From contig NZ_CP080998.1 in NCBI RefSeq assembly GCF_019645835.1, positions 2,604,001 through 2,668,000 of the forward strand: a DNA stretch of 64,000 nucleotides, read 5' to 3'. This stretch comes from Mycolicibacterium holsaticum DSM 44478 = JCM 12374. GTDB taxonomy: Bacteria > Actinomycetota > Actinomycetes > Mycobacteriales > Mycobacteriaceae. Below the pieces are notes generated by a model that made no database searches, had not been told where the DNA came from, and saw only the letters and a program-made list of their open reading frames with translations. Of this stretch, positions 49,439 to 59,473 are shown piece after piece. Both the position numbers and the translations under genes were made by a program. Every line of letters begins with the position of its first letter. The first letter of the stretch is position 1.

Positions 49439-50307
49439 GTCGGCGCGGACAACAGGCTCAGCGCCGACCTGGCGAATACCTCGGGCACCTCGACCTGCGG
49501 GTAGTGCCCGACGCCGGGCAGCTCGACGACGTCTGCGGCGGGCCGCAATTCGCGCAGCCCGTCGAGCACGTTGGTGGTCGCGACGATATCGTCGAGCGCC
49601 CACAGAAAGCTCAGCTTCCTGGGCCAGTCGCGCACCGCGCCGTGCCAGCGGTCGGCGTAGCGCACCCGCTCGTCGAGGTAGGAGATCAGCAGGTGCGCGA
49701 TGTGCGAACCGTCGTTGTGGGCCAACAGCGCCCACTGCGCGTCGGCCTCCGCCGCCGAGAGCGGATGCGCGTGGCTGAACAACCTGCCGAACCCGCGGAC
49801 GAACCCGCGGCGGGTGACCAGTCGGGCCATCAGCGGGCCCAGCGGACCGCGCAGCACCTTCTGGCTCGGCCGCAGGCTGGCCCGGTCCAGGATCACGCTG
49901 CCGTTGCTCAGCACCACCCGCTGCAGCTCAAAGGGTAAGCGGCCCTCCAGATCTCGGGCCAGCAGTTCGGTCGTCACCGAGGTGCCCATGTCGTGGGCGA
50001 TCAGCACCACCGGTCCCGCGCCTGCGTCGGCCACCACCGCCTGCACGATATCGGCCTGTTCCAGCAGGCTGTAGCGGTGCGGACGCGGTTTGTCCGAAAG
50101 GCCGAAACCCAGGAAATCCAGGGTCAACCAGGCCCGGCCGTCGAGATGGGTAACCACCTGCCGGTAGTCGTAGCTGCTCGACGGGTAGCCGTGCAGCATC
50201 AGCACGGTCGGGCCGTCGCCTTTTGCAGAGCGCACGAAGACCCGGCCTGCGGGCGTGGTCAGCCAGCGGCCACCGTCGCGCCACGCGGTCACATCAGGGG
50301 GAAGCAC
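49435..50307 (-). CDS. lipZ: alpha/beta hydrolase with an aspartate nucleophile (LipZ type)
   Basis: A 290-residue alpha/beta hydrolase in the position of Rv1834 (lipZ). The oxyanion region is LHGYPSSSYDYR. The nucleophile elbow reads AHDMGTS, so the nucleophile is Asp rather than Ser, as in haloalkane dehalogenases and epoxide hydrolases. The acid is near WALDDIVA and the His is in PGVGHYPQVE. The name lipase is therefore questionable. It starts at ATG, with an inverted repeat between it and gcvB. Confidence 0.83.
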   Translation of the reverse strand: MLPPDVTAWRDGGRWLTTPAGRVFVRSAKGDGPTVLMLHGYPSSSYDYRQVVTHLDGRAWLTLDFLGFGLSDKPRPHRYSLLEQADIVQAVVADAGAGPVVLIAHDMGTSVTTELLARDLEGRLPFELQRVVLSNGSVILDRASLRPSQKVLRGPLGPLMARLVTRRGFVRGFGRLFSHAHPLSAAEADAQWALLAHNDGSHIAHLLISYLDERVRYADRWHGAVRDWPRKLSFLWALDDIVATTNVLDGLRELRPAADVVELPGVGHYPQVEVPEVFARSALSLLSAPT

Positions 50308-50330
50308 CTCGCCGACCCTAGTCGCCAGGT

Positions 50331-50393
50331 CGCCGAACGTGGGTTACCGGCACGCTTTTATGCCTCAGGCGTGCGGGTAACCCACGTTCGGCG
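50331..50393. repeat. long intergenic inverted repeat
   Basis: Two 25-base arms (50331-50355 and 50369-50393) are complementary except at one position, with a 13-base loop. It lies between the gcvB stop and the lipZ start, both minus strand. No T-run follows on the minus strand, so it looks more like a REP-type palindrome than a classic terminator. Confidence 0.85.
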
Positions 50394-50403
50394 GGCAGTT
50401 AGT

Positions 50404-53250
50404 TCAGGCGAACGCCTCGACGGGCGGGCATGAGCACATCAGGTTGCGGTCCCCGTACGCGCCGTCGATGCGCCGCACCGTCGGCCACACCTTGGGCCGG
50501 AAGTTCGTGCCCAGCGGATAGGCCGCCTGCTCGCGGCTGTAGGGATGCTGCCAGTCGTCGACCAGCAGACACTCCGCGGTGTGCGGTGCGCCGCGCAACG
50601 GGTTGTCGTCCACCGGCCAGGTGCCGTTGCCGACGTTGTCGATCTCGGCGCGGATGGCGATCATCGCCTCGCAGAACGCGTCGACCTCGGCCAGGCTCTC
50701 GCTCTCAGTCGGCTCGACCATCAGCGTGCCCGCCACCGGGAAACTCATCGTGGGTGCGTGGAAACCGTAGTCGGCCAACCGTTTTGCCACATCGTCGACG
50801 GTGACCCCGGTCTGCTTGGTGATCGCGCGCAGGTCCAGGATGCACTCGTGGGCGACCATGCCGTTCTTCCCGGTGTAGAGCACCGGGTAGTACTCGTCGA
50901 GGCGGCGGGCGATGTAGTTCGCCGAGGCGATCGCCGTCAGCGACGCCGCGCGCAACCCGGTCGCGCCCATCATCCGGATGTAGGCCCAGGTGATGGGCAG
51001 GATCGACGCCGATCCGTACGGCGCCGCCGACACCGTGTGCGCGTCGGGCAACTCGTCGGCCAGCGGATGCCCGGGCAGGTACTTGGCCAGGTGTGAGCGC
51101 ACCGCGACCGGGCCGACGCCGGGGCCGCCACCACCGTGCGGGATGCAGAACGTCTTGTGCAGGTTGAGGTGGCTGACGTCGCCGCCGAACCGGCCGGGCC
51201 GGGCCAACCCGACCAGCGCGTTGAGGTTGGCGCCGTCGACGTACACCTGACCGCCCGCGTCGTGCACGGCCGCGCAGATGTCGGTGATGTCGTGTTCGTA
51301 CACCCCGTGCGTCGACGGATACGTGATCATCAACGCCGACAACCGGTCTGCGTGCTCGGCCACCTTGGCGCGCAGGTCGTCGAGGTCGACGTCGCCGTTC
51401 TCCCGGCACGCCACCACCACGACCCGCATACCCGCCAGCGCCGCCGATGCGGCGTTGGTGCCGTGCGCGCTCGACGGGATCAGGCAGACGTCGCGGTCGG
51501 TCTGGCCGCGTTCGGCATGGTAGGCCTGAATCGCCAGCAGCCCGGCGTACTCGCCCTGCGAGCCGGCGTTGGGCTGCAGCGACACCGCGTCATAGCCGGT
51601 GATGTCCGTCAGCCACGTCTCCAGATCGGCGATCAGCTTGCGCAGCCCGGGCGTGTCGGCGGCCGGCGCGAACGGATGCTGGCGGGCGAACTCCGGCCAG
51701 GTGATCGGCTCCATCTCCGCGGCCGCGTTGAGCTTCATGGTGCACGAGCCGAGCGGAATCATGCTGCGGTCCAAGGCGATGTCCTTGTCCGACAGCGACC
51801 GCAGGTAGCGCATCATCTCGGTTTCGGTGCGGTACCGGGTGAACGCGGGATGGGTGAGAAACGTCGATGTACGCGTCGCGACGCTCGGACCGTCGAACGC
51901 CGAGTCGGCCGGTGTCGCCGAGAACGCCGACAACACCGCATCCACATGCGCGGCGGTGGTGGCCTCGTCGCAGGCCACCGACACGTGATCGTCATCGACG
52001 CGCCACACGTTGATGCCGCGGGCCTTGGCCTTGTCGTGGATCTCGCCGGCACGCCCGGGCACCCGGGCCAACACCGTGTCGAAGAACGCGTCGTGCACCA
52101 CCTCCACACCGGCCGCGGTCAACCCGGCGGCCAGCACGCGTGCCCGGCCATGCACCCGGCGGGCGATCCCGGTCAGCCCGTCGGCGCCGTGATAGCTGGC
52201 GTACATCGCGGCCAGCACCGCCAACAGCACCTGCGCGGTGCAGATGTTGCTGGTCGCCTTGTCGCGGCGGATGTGCTGTTCGCGGGTCTGCAGCGCCAGC
52301 CGGTAGGCCGGTGCCCCGTCCGCGTCGACGGACACCCCGACCAGCCGGCCGGGCAGCTGGCGGGCGTGCTTGTTGCGCACCGCGAGGTAGCCGGCGTGCG
52401 GGCCGCCGAAGCCCATCGGCACCCCGAACCGCTGCGTGCTGCCGAAGGCGACGTCGGCGCCCAGCTCGCCGGGCGGCGTGATCAGCGTCAGCGCCAGCAG
52501 GTCGGCACCGATCGCGACCAGCGCGCCACGCTCGTGGGCCTGCGTCACCAGCTCACTCCAGTCGACCACGGCCCCGCTGGCGCCGGGCAGCTGCGCGATC
52601 ACCCCGAAGAAGTCGCCGTCGGGCAGTCCCCCGCGCAGGTCGGCGCTGACAAGCTCGATGCCGAGCGGCTCGGCGCGGGTGGCCAGCACGGCGGCGGTCT
52701 GGGCGAACACGTCGACGTCCACGGCCAGCCGGTTCGACGGACCCTTGACCGCCCGGTGCATCAACGTCATCGCCTCTGCGGCGGCGGTGCCCTCGTCGAG
52801 CATCGACGCGTTGGCCACCTCCAGGCCGGTCAGGTCGGTGACCATGGTCTGGAAGTTCAGCAGCGCCTCCAGCCGGCCCTGGCTGATCTCGGGCTGATAG
52901 GGCGTGTAGGCGGTGTACCAGGCCGGGTTCTCAATGATGTTGCGGCGCAACACCGGCGGGGTCAGCGTGTCGTAGTAGCCCTGCCCGATCATCGACACCG
53001 CGACGGTGTTGGCATCGGCCATCGCGCGTAGCTCGGCCAGCGCCTCCTCCTCGGTGGCCGGGGCCAGCAGCTGATCGAGGCCCGGCGCCACCCCGTCAGA
53101 GGCGACCGCGTCGAGAATTCCAGCGGGGACCGCCTTGTCGGCCAGTTCGTCGAGGGAGGCCACGCCGATGGTCTCGAGCATGGTCGCGACTTCGGCGGAG
53201 TCCGGTCCGATGTGGCGGTCGGCGAAGTTGGGCTGGTGATGATCGAACAC
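50404..53250 (-). CDS. gcvB: glycine dehydrogenase (decarboxylating), P-protein
   Basis: 948 residues from GTG 53250; PLP-dependent P-protein of the glycine cleavage system, releasing CO2 from glycine and loading the aminomethyl group onto GcvH lipoate. The single-chain form has an N-terminal pseudo-half ([10 protein letters not shown]) and a catalytic C-terminal half with the PLP Lys in [22 protein letters not shown] 53250 has GGAG nine bases upstream and aligns with the Rv1832 N-terminus; ATG 53271 has no good ribosome-binding site. A glycine riboswitch lies directly upstream. Confidence 0.95.
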   Translation of the reverse strand: MFDHHQPNFADRHIGPDSAEVATMLETIGVASLDELADKAVPAGILDAVASDGVAPGLDQLLAPATEEEALAELRAMADANTVAVSMIGQGYYDTLTPPVLRRNIIENPAWYTAYTPYQPEISQGRLEALLNFQTMVTDLTGLEVANASMLDEGTAAAEAMTLMHRAVKGPSNRLAVDVDVFAQTAAVLATRAEPLGIELVSADLRGGLPDGDFFGVIAQLPGASGAVVDWSELVTQAHERGALVAIGADLLALTLITPPGELGADVAFGSTQRFGVPMGFGGPHAGYLAVRNKHARQLPGRLVGVSVDADGAPAYRLALQTREQHIRRDKATSNICTAQVLLAVLAAMYASYHGADGLTGIARRVHGRARVLAAGLTAAGVEVVHDAFFDTVLARVPGRAGEIHDKAKARGINVWRVDDDHVSVACDEATTAAHVDAVLSAFSATPADSAFDGPSVATRTSTFLTHPAFTRYRTETEMMRYLRSLSDKDIALDRSMIPLGSCTMKLNAAAEMEPITWPEFARQHPFAPAADTPGLRKLIADLETWLTDITGYDAVSLQPNAGSQGEYAGLLAIQAYHAERGQTDRDVCLIPSSAHGTNAASAALAGMRVVVVACRENGDVDLDDLRAKVAEHADRLSALMITYPSTHGVYEHDITDICAAVHDAGGQVYVDGANLNALVGLARPGRFGGDVSHLNLHKTFCIPHGGGGPGVGPVAVRSHLAKYLPGHPLADELPDAHTVSAAPYGSASILPITWAYIRMMGATGLRAASLTAIASANYIARRLDEYYPVLYTGKNGMVAHECILDLRAITKQTGVTVDDVAKRLADYGFHAPTMSFPVAGTLMVEPTESESLAEVDAFCEAMIAIRAEIDNVGNGTWPVDDNPLRGAPHTAECLLVDDWQHPYSREQAAYPLGTNFRPKVWPTVRRIDGAYGDRNLMCSCPPVEAFA

Positions 53251-53283
53251 TGGCGAGTACTCCAGACACATGAAGGTTGAGAA

Positions 53284-53508
53284 CCGCTGGGTTCCTCTCC
53301 CTCTGTCGTCGACCCGGTCCGGGCGCCTGAGAGATTCGGCGCCTCCCGACGGATCGAGAAACGCCTTTCCCCATGGGCGGGTGAGCAGGGCTCACCGCTT
53401 TCCAGAGGCATCGGGATCTCGTGCGGTCCTGGGTGCCTGAGAGGTTGACGGAGAGGTATTGCTCCTTCGGCGTCCGTGGCTGGTTGTCACGGAACTCTCC
53501 CGCACAAG
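53284..53508 (-). ncRNA. tandem glycine riboswitch of gcvB
   Basis: Minus-strand leader with two glycine aptamers. The first has GGGAGAGTTCC, GCCGAAGGAGCAA, CCTCTCAGGCACC, GGACCG and CTCTGGAAAGCG. The second has GGCGCCGAATCTCTCAGGCGCC, CGGACCGGG and GACAGAGGGAGAGG. A short linker joins them, as usual for gcv leaders. The leader ends 13 bases before ATG 53271 with no T-run, so control of translation, or a non-canonical mechanism, is likely. The element fills most of the 53251-53540 gap. Confidence 0.92.
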
Positions 53509-53540
53509 GGCGATGCGTGAACGAGTTTACCGCGCCGAAC

Positions 53541-54167
53541 TCAGCCGATCTTGCGGTCGCGGTGTTTACGCCGCGACGCCAACTCGTCCTCGGGCGCGGC
53601 GATGGACTCGCCGCCGTCGGCGCGCTCCCCAGGAAAATCCGCGATGGCGCCGGTCAACTCGCGCATCGCCCCGGAGACGGCGATCCCGAACACGCCCTGG
53701 CCGCCCTGCAACAGGTCGACCACTTCCTCGGCCGACGTGCACTCGTAAACCGTAGTGCCGTCGGAGAACAGCGTGATGTTGGCCAGATCACGAACGCCGC
53801 GCTGACGCAGGTGGTCGACGGCGACGCGGATGTTGTGCAGCGAGATCCCGGTGTCCAGCAGGCGCTTGACGATCTTGAGGACCAGGATGTCCTTGAACGA
53901 GTACAGCCGCTGGCTGCCTGAACCGGCCGCGCTGCGGATCGACGGCACGACCAGCGACGTGCGCGCCCAGTAGTCCAGCTGACGGTAGGTGATCCCGGCG
54001 ATCTGGCAGGCGCTGGGGCCGCGGTAGCCGACCAGCTCGTCGGGCACGGAGTCGTCCGGGAACAGGCCCGCCTGCACGGGTTCGCTGGGTGCCGCCGTCG
54101 CTTCCGAATCCGCGGGGCCGCTACCAGAGCCGAGGTCCAGCTGCTCTTGACGTGGCGTGTCTCCCAC
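53541..54167 (-). CDS. resR: MerR-family transcriptional regulator (Rv1830/ResR type)
   Basis: 208 residues from GTG 54167, which has AGAGG nine bases upstream; the frame is open to ATG 54251 and ATG 54281 (246 residues). A MerR-type winged helix follows an acidic N-terminus: GYRGPSACQIAGITYRQLDYWARTSLV, RLYSFKDILVLKIVKRLLDTGISL. The C-terminal part has no effector-binding cysteines. The counterpart Rv1830 has been linked to growth and cell-division control and to antibiotic resilience. It lies upstream of the gcvB riboswitch. Confidence 0.88.
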   Translation of the reverse strand: MGDTPRQEQLDLGSGSGPADSEATAAPSEPVQAGLFPDDSVPDELVGYRGPSACQIAGITYRQLDYWARTSLVVPSIRSAAGSGSQRLYSFKDILVLKIVKRLLDTGISLHNIRVAVDHLRQRGVRDLANITLFSDGTTVYECTSAEEVVDLLQGGQGVFGIAVSGAMRELTGAIADFPGERADGGESIAAPEDELASRRKHRDRKIG

Positions 54168-54381
54168 TTCCGAAATCCTCTCGCCGATCGAACCCGCGTC
54201 TGCCGTACCCGCGTGGGGCACACGTTCGCCGAGCCCGAGTGTGTCGAGCATACGCTTCCCGCCGGGCCCGCGACTGTCCATCAGTGGACCGGCACGTCAA
54301 AGTATGGCTGCCCGGTTCCCGCTTGGTGGAAACCCCCGCCGCGTGTCGAGCGCGACGAGACGTTTCCGTGATGAAGCGCTC

Positions 54382-54876
54382 CTATGTTGCCTTGAAATCA
54401 TCGGGTGACACGCTGTCGAGGAATTCCTTGAACTTCTCGACCTCGTCCTCGCGCACCGCGCCGGTGGCCTCGTCGTCGTTCTCGTCGGGTATCAGCAGGC
54501 CCGCCTCGGCAAGGACGGCCTCCTCGACGTAGATCGGCACGCCGACGCGCAACGCGATCGCCACCGAGTCAGACGGCCGCGCCGACACCTTGATGTCCCG
54601 GTCGAAGATCAGGTCGGCGTAGAACGTGCCCTCCTGCAGATCGACGATCCGCACCTCTTTGAGCGAATGGCCAAGCGCACCAATGAGATCTCGGATCAGA
54701 TCGTGCGTCAGCGGCCGGGCGGGCTCCACACCCTGCTGTTCGAGTGCGATCGCCGCGGCTTCGGACTGGCCGATCCAAATCGGCAGATAGCGGTCACCGT
54801 TCGATTCGCGGAGCAGTAAAACCGGCTGGTTCTGCGGCTGCTCCACGCGAATGCCGACCACACGCACCTCACCCAT
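54382..54876 (-). CDS. DUF151 bifunctional nuclease-family protein
   Basis: 164 residues, same length as Rv1829. The DUF151 core: VVGIRVEQPQNQPVLLLRE, PIWIGQSEAAAIALEQQGV, FYADLIFDRD and SARPSDSVAIALRVGVPIYV. Members have been described as DNase/RNase-like, but catalysis is not proven for mycobacteria. The acidic C-terminal tail is typical. It lies between two MerR regulator genes on the same strand. Confidence 0.88.
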   Translation of the reverse strand: MGEVRVVGIRVEQPQNQPVLLLRESNGDRYLPIWIGQSEAAAIALEQQGVEPARPLTHDLIRDLIGALGHSLKEVRIVDLQEGTFYADLIFDRDIKVSARPSDSVAIALRVGVPIYVEEAVLAEAGLLIPDENDDEATGAVREDEVEKFKEFLDSVSPDDFKAT

Positions 54877-54924
54877 CTGTGTCTGCCCTCCGCACCAAGA
54901 AGCCGTACAAAACGAGTCTAATCC

Positions 54925-55683
54925 TCAGCGATCAAGAACGTCGCGCACAGCGGACTTGATCAGCGAGGTGTGCAGCATGATCGCCAACGCGGCCACCTCG
55001 CGCGCGAGGTCGTCGCCACGCTCCCGCGCCCCAGCCTTACCCGCCTTGACCACCGGTCCGGCGATCTGCGCGATCAGGTCGGACTGGCGGTCAGCCGCCG
55101 AACGGAACGCCCGCAGATGCCGCGGCTCCACCCCGTACTCGGCCAACGCGCGGGCGCACTGGGCGATCACCACCGAGTGTTCGTCGAAAAACCCCGCGGG
55201 CCCGGTGGTGATGACGCCCGCCTTCACCAGGGCGCTCAACAGCTCGTCGTCGACGCCCGAGCGCGACAACAAATCCTCGCGCGACAGCCGGACCTGCGTC
55301 GGGGCCACCGAGGCCGCGGTGCTGACGTGCGCGGCCGAGATGTCGGTCGACTCGTCACCGGACACCGGCACCAAACGCGGTACGCCGTAAGCGGATCCGC
55401 TCTGCGGTGGCAGCTCCCCGTCCGGCTGCGCGTCGAGCTGGGCCTTGATGACCTTCAACGGCAGGTACTGGTCACGCTGGGCGGTCAGGATGAACCGCAG
55501 CCGAGCGCAGTCGTAGGCGGTGAACCGCCGATAACCCGACGCGGTGCGCTCAGGGGTGACCAGTCCTTCGGCTTCCAAGAACCGGATCTTGGAAATCGTC
55601 ACGTCCGGGAAGTCCGGTCGCAGCAGATCGAGGACCGCTCCGATTGACATCCCAGTGAGCGCGGGAGTGTCGGGCGCCGTCAC
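54925..55683 (-). CDS. MerR-family transcriptional regulator (Rv1828 type)
   Basis: 252 residues. N-terminal MerR winged helix: [51 protein letters not shown] linker and a C-terminal domain (about 110-252) follow that shares no sensing cysteines with metal-type MerR proteins. It starts at GTG directly next to the garA stop, so it is probably co-transcribed with garA. The target is unknown. Confidence 0.9.
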   Translation of the reverse strand: MTAPDTPALTGMSIGAVLDLLRPDFPDVTISKIRFLEAEGLVTPERTASGYRRFTAYDCARLRFILTAQRDQYLPLKVIKAQLDAQPDGELPPQSGSAYGVPRLVPVSGDESTDISAAHVSTAASVAPTQVRLSREDLLSRSGVDDELLSALVKAGVITTGPAGFFDEHSVVIAQCARALAEYGVEPRHLRAFRSAADRQSDLIAQIAGPVVKAGKAGARERGDDLAREVAALAIMLHTSLIKSAVRDVLDR

Positions 55684-56163
55684 TTAGGTGCCTGGGCCGC
55701 TGTCGTCGCTCTTCGGGCCGGTGAGGAAGACCAGCCGGAACTTGCCGATCTGGACCTCGTCACCGTTGGCCAGCACGGCGGAGTCCACCGGTTCCCGGTT
55801 GACGTAGGTGCCGTTGAGGCTGCCGACGTCGACGACCTGGAACTCCCCGCTCTCCAGCCGGAACTCGGCGTGCCTGCGGCTCACCGTGACGTCGTCGAGG
55901 AAGATGTCGCTGTCGGGGTGGCGCCCGGCCGAGGTCGTCGGTTGGTCGAGCAGGAACCGCGAACCGGCGTTGGGCCCGCGCTTGACGACGAGCAACGCCG
56001 AGCCGACCGGAAGACCTTCAACTCCGGATACCGCTCCCTCGGCGCCAGCCGCCGCGGGCGCGTCCAGCTCGTTGAGGAAGTCCGCGCGGAAAACCGAGGT
56101 GGTTTCCACGGTGACTTCGTCAGACGTCTGGTCAGGCCCAGAGTTCTTGTCCTTATCCGTCAC
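55684..56163 (-). CDS. garA: FHA-domain metabolic regulator GarA
   Basis: A 159-residue phosphorylation switch. The N-terminal tail holds ETTSVF with Thr21 and Thr22, the sites used by PknG and PknB in M. tuberculosis. The FHA domain (about 55-150) has GRHPDSDIFLDD, SRRHAEF and GSLNGTYVNRE. Unphosphorylated GarA binds 2-oxoglutarate dehydrogenase and glutamate dehydrogenase and steers carbon toward glutamate synthesis; phosphorylation makes it bind itself. Counterpart of Rv1827. Confidence 0.97.
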   Translation of the reverse strand: MTDKDKNSGPDQTSDEVTVETTSVFRADFLNELDAPAAAGAEGAVSGVEGLPVGSALLVVKRGPNAGSRFLLDQPTTSAGRHPDSDIFLDDVTVSRRHAEFRLESGEFQVVDVGSLNGTYVNREPVDSAVLANGDEVQIGKFRLVFLTGPKSDDSGPGT

Positions 56164-56317
56164 CCGCTGCTCCTCACTGGCTGCTGTGGCGATACAGGGC
56201 CGAGCCCCAGCCGTAATGCGTCTGGTGTCGACCGTACCGCGCAGTAGACGTCATTGTGCCCACCACCGCCGGATCCGCCTTCAGCGCGGACGTCCGGTGG
56301 GGAAACCCTAACAACCG

Positions 56318-56713
56318 TCATTCGGTCACTGTGGCGCGGTAGCCGTCCGCGTCGAGCAGCCCGCCCAGGGCGTCCTCGAGAGCGGAGGCCTCCACCTGCA
56401 GGTCGACCAGCCAACCCTCACCGTAGGGGTCGGAGTTGACCAGCTGCGGATTGCCTTCCAGATCCCCGTTGACCGCAAGAACTTTCGCAGAGACCGGAGC
56501 GTAGAGGTCCGAGACCGACTTGGTCGACTCCACCTCGCCGAAGGATTCGCCCGCCGTGACGTCGGTGCCGACGTCGGGCAGCTGCACGAACACCACGTCG
56601 CCCAGCGCGGACTGCGCGTAGTCGGTGATGCCGACACGCACGGTGTCGTCCCCGGTGCGCTGCACCCACTCGTGTTCGTCGGTGTACTTCAGGTCGGCTG
56701 GGATATCGCTCAC
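56318..56713 (-). CDS. gcvH: glycine cleavage system H protein
   Basis: 131 residues. Carries the lipoyl arm on Lys65 ([20 protein letters not shown]) that shuttles the aminomethyl group between P-, T- and L-proteins. The N-terminus [11 protein letters not shown] is typical. It is upstream of garA on the same strand, with a gap of about 150 bases, and about 3 kb from gcvB. Confidence 0.97.
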   Translation of the reverse strand: MSDIPADLKYTDEHEWVQRTGDDTVRVGITDYAQSALGDVVFVQLPDVGTDVTAGESFGEVESTKSVSDLYAPVSAKVLAVNGDLEGNPQLVNSDPYGEGWLVDLQVEASALEDALGGLLDADGYRATVTE

Positions 56714-56747
56714 GGCGCTCCTAATTTTTCACTCACTGCCCTTGGCC

Positions 56748-57578
56748 TCATTTAACCGGCTGAGCGTATTGGCGGGGTTTCGGTTGCCGCAAGGTGGTGA
56801 CGTCCACCCGGTCGGACTGCTGCACCGTCATCGTGCCCCCGACGCGTTCGATGCTGTCCTTTGCGCCGCCGGGGATGTTCATCGCCGCGGCCAACGTCGG
56901 CGGATCACCAATCGCGACAACGTTATAGGGCGGATGCAGTGTCACGTTGTCGATGACGAGCGCCCCGGGCGCCCCGGCCACCCAGGTGTCCACGCCGACG
57001 CGCACCGCGCCTTGGTCGCCGCGAACCTCCATGGCCTCTGCGCCGGCGTTGCGCAGTTCGTTGATCACGTCGAGCAGCGTCTCGGCCGGCACGCCGGGTG
57101 TGGTGTCGGTGATGGTCAACGTCACGCCGGGCCCGGTGGCCGGCACCGCGCCGATCATGATCGACAGCGCGGCGAGCCGGGCCTGGGCGTTCTCGATGGC
57201 CGCCTGGTCGCTGGTGCCGGACGCCTCGAGTTGGTCCAGGGTGCGCTGCAGGTCGGCGACTTCGGTGCTCAACGCGGCCTCACGTTGCTGCAGCGAGTCC
57301 AGCAGCACCAGCAGGTCGGCCGGCCGCGCGCTCTCCAGGGAGTCACCGGATTCGGTCTGCCGCACCTGGGTGACGATCGCGATGCCCAGGAGCACGCACA
57401 ACACCACCCCCAACGCGCCGAACACCAGCTGGGAGCGGCGTGATCGCGCGCCGCCCTGCAGGTCGCCGATCTGCGGGGCGGCCACGTCCGGCGGCATCTC
57501 GTGTTTGCCGCCGCGCCGCGCCGCTGCGTCGTCGGGGCGGGCGGGCTCCGACGGGTGCTGGGGCGGGTTCTCGGTCAT
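56748..57578 (-). CDS. DUF881 membrane-anchored protein (Rv1825 type)
   Basis: 276 residues. A charged cytosolic N-terminus (about 1-48), one membrane segment (LVFGALGVVLCVLLGIAIVT, about 51-70), a coiled coil (about 80-125), then the DUF881 domain with GPGVTLTITD and PPYNVVAIGDP. The coiled coil and extracytoplasmic placement resemble division/envelope proteins. It is in a three-gene cluster with a DUF1290 gene and a second DUF881 gene. Confidence 0.85.
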   Translation of the reverse strand: MTENPPQHPSEPARPDDAAARRGGKHEMPPDVAAPQIGDLQGGARSRRSQLVFGALGVVLCVLLGIAIVTQVRQTESGDSLESARPADLLVLLDSLQQREAALSTEVADLQRTLDQLEASGTSDQAAIENAQARLAALSIMIGAVPATGPGVTLTITDTTPGVPAETLLDVINELRNAGAEAMEVRGDQGAVRVGVDTWVAGAPGALVIDNVTLHPPYNVVAIGDPPTLAAAMNIPGGAKDSIERVGGTMTVQQSDRVDVTTLRQPKPRQYAQPVK

Positions 57579-57581
57579 CGA

Positions 57582-57914
57582 CTATGCGCCGAACAGTCTG
57601 CGCCGCAAGGCGGCTGCGTTGCCGAAGATGCGGATTCCCAGCACCACGATGATCGCCGTGGACAGCTGGGTGCCGACGCCGAGCTGGTCTCCGAGGTAGA
57701 CGATGAGCGCGGCGACCAGCACGTTGAACACGAAGGACACCACGAACACCTTCGCGTCGAAGATGCGCTCCAGATAGGCGCGCAGCCCGCCGAACACCGC
57801 GTCCAGCGCGGCGACCACGGCGATCGGCAGGTACGGCTGGACGAACTCGGGTACGTCGGGCTGAAACACCAACCCGAGCACGATGCCGATGACGAGTGCG
57901 GCGATTCCGATCAT
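57582..57914 (-). CDS. DUF1290 small basic membrane protein (Sbp type, Rv1824)
   Basis: 110 residues with three to four membrane spans. The family signature FQPDVPEFVQPYLPIAVVAALDAVFGG is seen, with LGDQLGVGTQLSTAIIVVLGIRIFGNAAALRR at the C-terminus. It lies between two DUF881 genes with tiny gaps of three and six bases. Homologues sit near ftsZ/division genes in other Gram-positives; function unknown. Confidence 0.88.
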   Translation of the reverse strand: MIGIAALVIGIVLGLVFQPDVPEFVQPYLPIAVVAALDAVFGGLRAYLERIFDAKVFVVSFVFNVLVAALIVYLGDQLGVGTQLSTAIIVVLGIRIFGNAAALRRRLFGA

Positions 57915-57920
57915 GCGTGG

Positions 57921-58835
57921 TTACTGACCAATCTGCTTGGCGAAGTTGACTTCCCGAACCGAACCGGCGGGCAGCGTGACGGTGTCGGAGGCGCTGACCT
58001 GCACCCCGACACCGTAGGAGATCTCCAGCAGCCGCAGGCGTTGCAGGCCCGAGCTGCGCTCGAAGATGTCCTTCATCAGGTTCGGCGGTCCGATGGCGAG
58101 AATGACGTACGGGCTGGTGATCGGCTGATTGTCCACCAGGATGCCGCCCCCGGCCTGCCGCACGGTCACGTTCGGCCCGATCCGCACTCCGCCCACCGAC
58201 ACCGCCTCCGCACCGCTGGCCCACAGCCCGTTGACCACCAGTTGCAGGTCGCGGTCCAGGATCACCTGCCTGCTGCCGGGCAGACGCTGCTTGGACACGT
58301 CGCTGAGGTTCTGCGAGACGCCGGGATCGGTGACGGTGATCGTCAGCCCCGGCCCGATCACCGGTGTGGCGGCCGCGGCGAAGTCCGCCTGGTCCAGGCG
58401 ACCCAACAGCTGCTGGCCACGCTCGTCGCCTTCGAGGCGGCTGCGCCGCCGGGTGTCGACCTGCGTGGCCAACGCGTCGCGGCGAGCCGTGAGGTCCACG
58501 GTCGAGGCCTCCGCTGACCGGACGCTGCCCGCCAGCGCGTGCTGGGTTTCCCGGACGCCGGTGGCGGTGCTGCGGGCTTGGGCCAGCGCGGTGGCGAACA
58601 CGACGGCGATCAGCAGCGCACCGCAGCACTGCCACGCCCAGGTCTGCCACCGCGGGCGGCGCTTGCCCGCGGCCTTGGCCTCGGCGGCCGCCGCGTACCC
58701 GGGGTCGAGGTGCTCGGTCAGCAATGACCGCAGGAGCGAGGGCACCGGGATCAGCGTCGGCTTGTCGGCGGCGTGGGCGCTGCGCCCGGCGTTCGGGTCG
58801 TAGCCGCCGAGGGTTTTGCGGAAGCTCTGCGTCAT
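57921..58835 (-). CDS. DUF881 membrane-anchored protein (Rv1823 type)
   Basis: 304 residues from ATG 58835, which overlaps the pgsA2 stop (ATGA); the frame is open further to 58982. A cytosolic N-terminus, a membrane segment ([17 protein letters not shown], about 70-86), a coiled coil, and DUF881 with [29 protein letters not shown] and [10 protein letters not shown]. It is a paralogue of the gene two places downstream. Confidence 0.87.
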   Translation of the reverse strand: MTQSFRKTLGGYDPNAGRSAHAADKPTLIPVPSLLRSLLTEHLDPGYAAAAEAKAAGKRRPRWQTWAWQCCGALLIAVVFATALAQARSTATGVRETQHALAGSVRSAEASTVDLTARRDALATQVDTRRRSRLEGDERGQQLLGRLDQADFAAAATPVIGPGLTITVTDPGVSQNLSDVSKQRLPGSRQVILDRDLQLVVNGLWASGAEAVSVGGVRIGPNVTVRQAGGGILVDNQPITSPYVILAIGPPNLMKDIFERSSGLQRLRLLEISYGVGVQVSASDTVTLPAGSVREVNFAKQIGQ

Positions 58836-59464
58836 CGGGGTCCCCGGCTCTTCGGCAGCCGTCGCATCACCATCGTCACCTGGATCAGGTACAGCACCGC
58901 CGACCACAGATACATCGCCAGACCCCAGATCAAAAACGCCCATCCGCAGGCCAGCACCACCCGGCTCCACAGCGCGTCCCACTGGCCGAGCAGGATCAGC
59001 GGCAGACCCGACATCAACGCGAACGTCGCCGCCTTACCGAGGTAGGTCACCGGCAGCGCGGTCAGCCCGCGGCTGCGCAGCAGCGGAAGCGTCGCGGCCA
59101 GCACGGCGTCGCGCCCGATCAGCGTGGCCACGATCCACCACGGCAACGAACCGTGGACCGCCATCGCCACCGGGACCACCAGCATGTATATCCGGTCGAC
59201 GGCCGGATCGAGCAGCTCCCCCAGCCGCGAGGACTGGTTGTCGACGAGGCGGGCGATCTTCCCGTCGGCCCAGTCGGAGAAGCCGCTGAACATCAACACA
59301 GCCACCGCCCACCCGTTGGCGTCGGCGACCAGCAGCAGCCAGAGGAACACCGGCACCAACGCCAGGCGCAGCACGCTCAGCACGTTGGGGACGGTCAACA
59401 CCCGGTCGCGGGCGCGACCCCTCTGTTCCGGCGGCGAAGGCGCCCGGCCATGCGCCTCGGTCAT
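58832..59464 (-). CDS. pgsA2: CDP-alcohol phosphatidyltransferase
   Basis: A 210-residue membrane enzyme making a phospholipid from a CDP-diacylglycerol and an alcohol. The CDP-alcohol signature is complete: DWADGKIAR, then G, and DPAVDR (D-x2-D-G-x2-A-R-x8-G-x3-D-x3-D). Five to six hydrophobic segments. Counterpart of Rv1822. The acceptor (glycerol 3-phosphate or another alcohol) is not settled by sequence. It is ten bases downstream of secA2. Confidence 0.92.
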   Translation of the reverse strand: MTEAHGRAPSPPEQRGRARDRVLTVPNVLSVLRLALVPVFLWLLLVADANGWAVAVLMFSGFSDWADGKIARLVDNQSSRLGELLDPAVDRIYMLVVPVAMAVHGSLPWWIVATLIGRDAVLAATLPLLRSRGLTALPVTYLGKAATFALMSGLPLILLGQWDALWSRVVLACGWAFLIWGLAMYLWSAVLYLIQVTMVMRRLPKSRGPR

Positions 59465-59473
59465 GGGCTAAAC

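Noticed and set aside
51136..53031. 631-codon plus-strand open frame opposite gcvB
   Set aside because: Shadow of the conserved P-protein gene; no motifs.
53421..53921. Plus-strand ORF across the gcvB leader and the MerR gene
   Set aside because: Overlaps the glycine riboswitch and the 3' end of a conserved regulator gene; no ribosome-binding site or motif.
56240..56300. Hairpin between gcvH and garA as a terminator
   Set aside because: The arms pair only with mismatches and a bulge, and no T-run follows on the minus strand.
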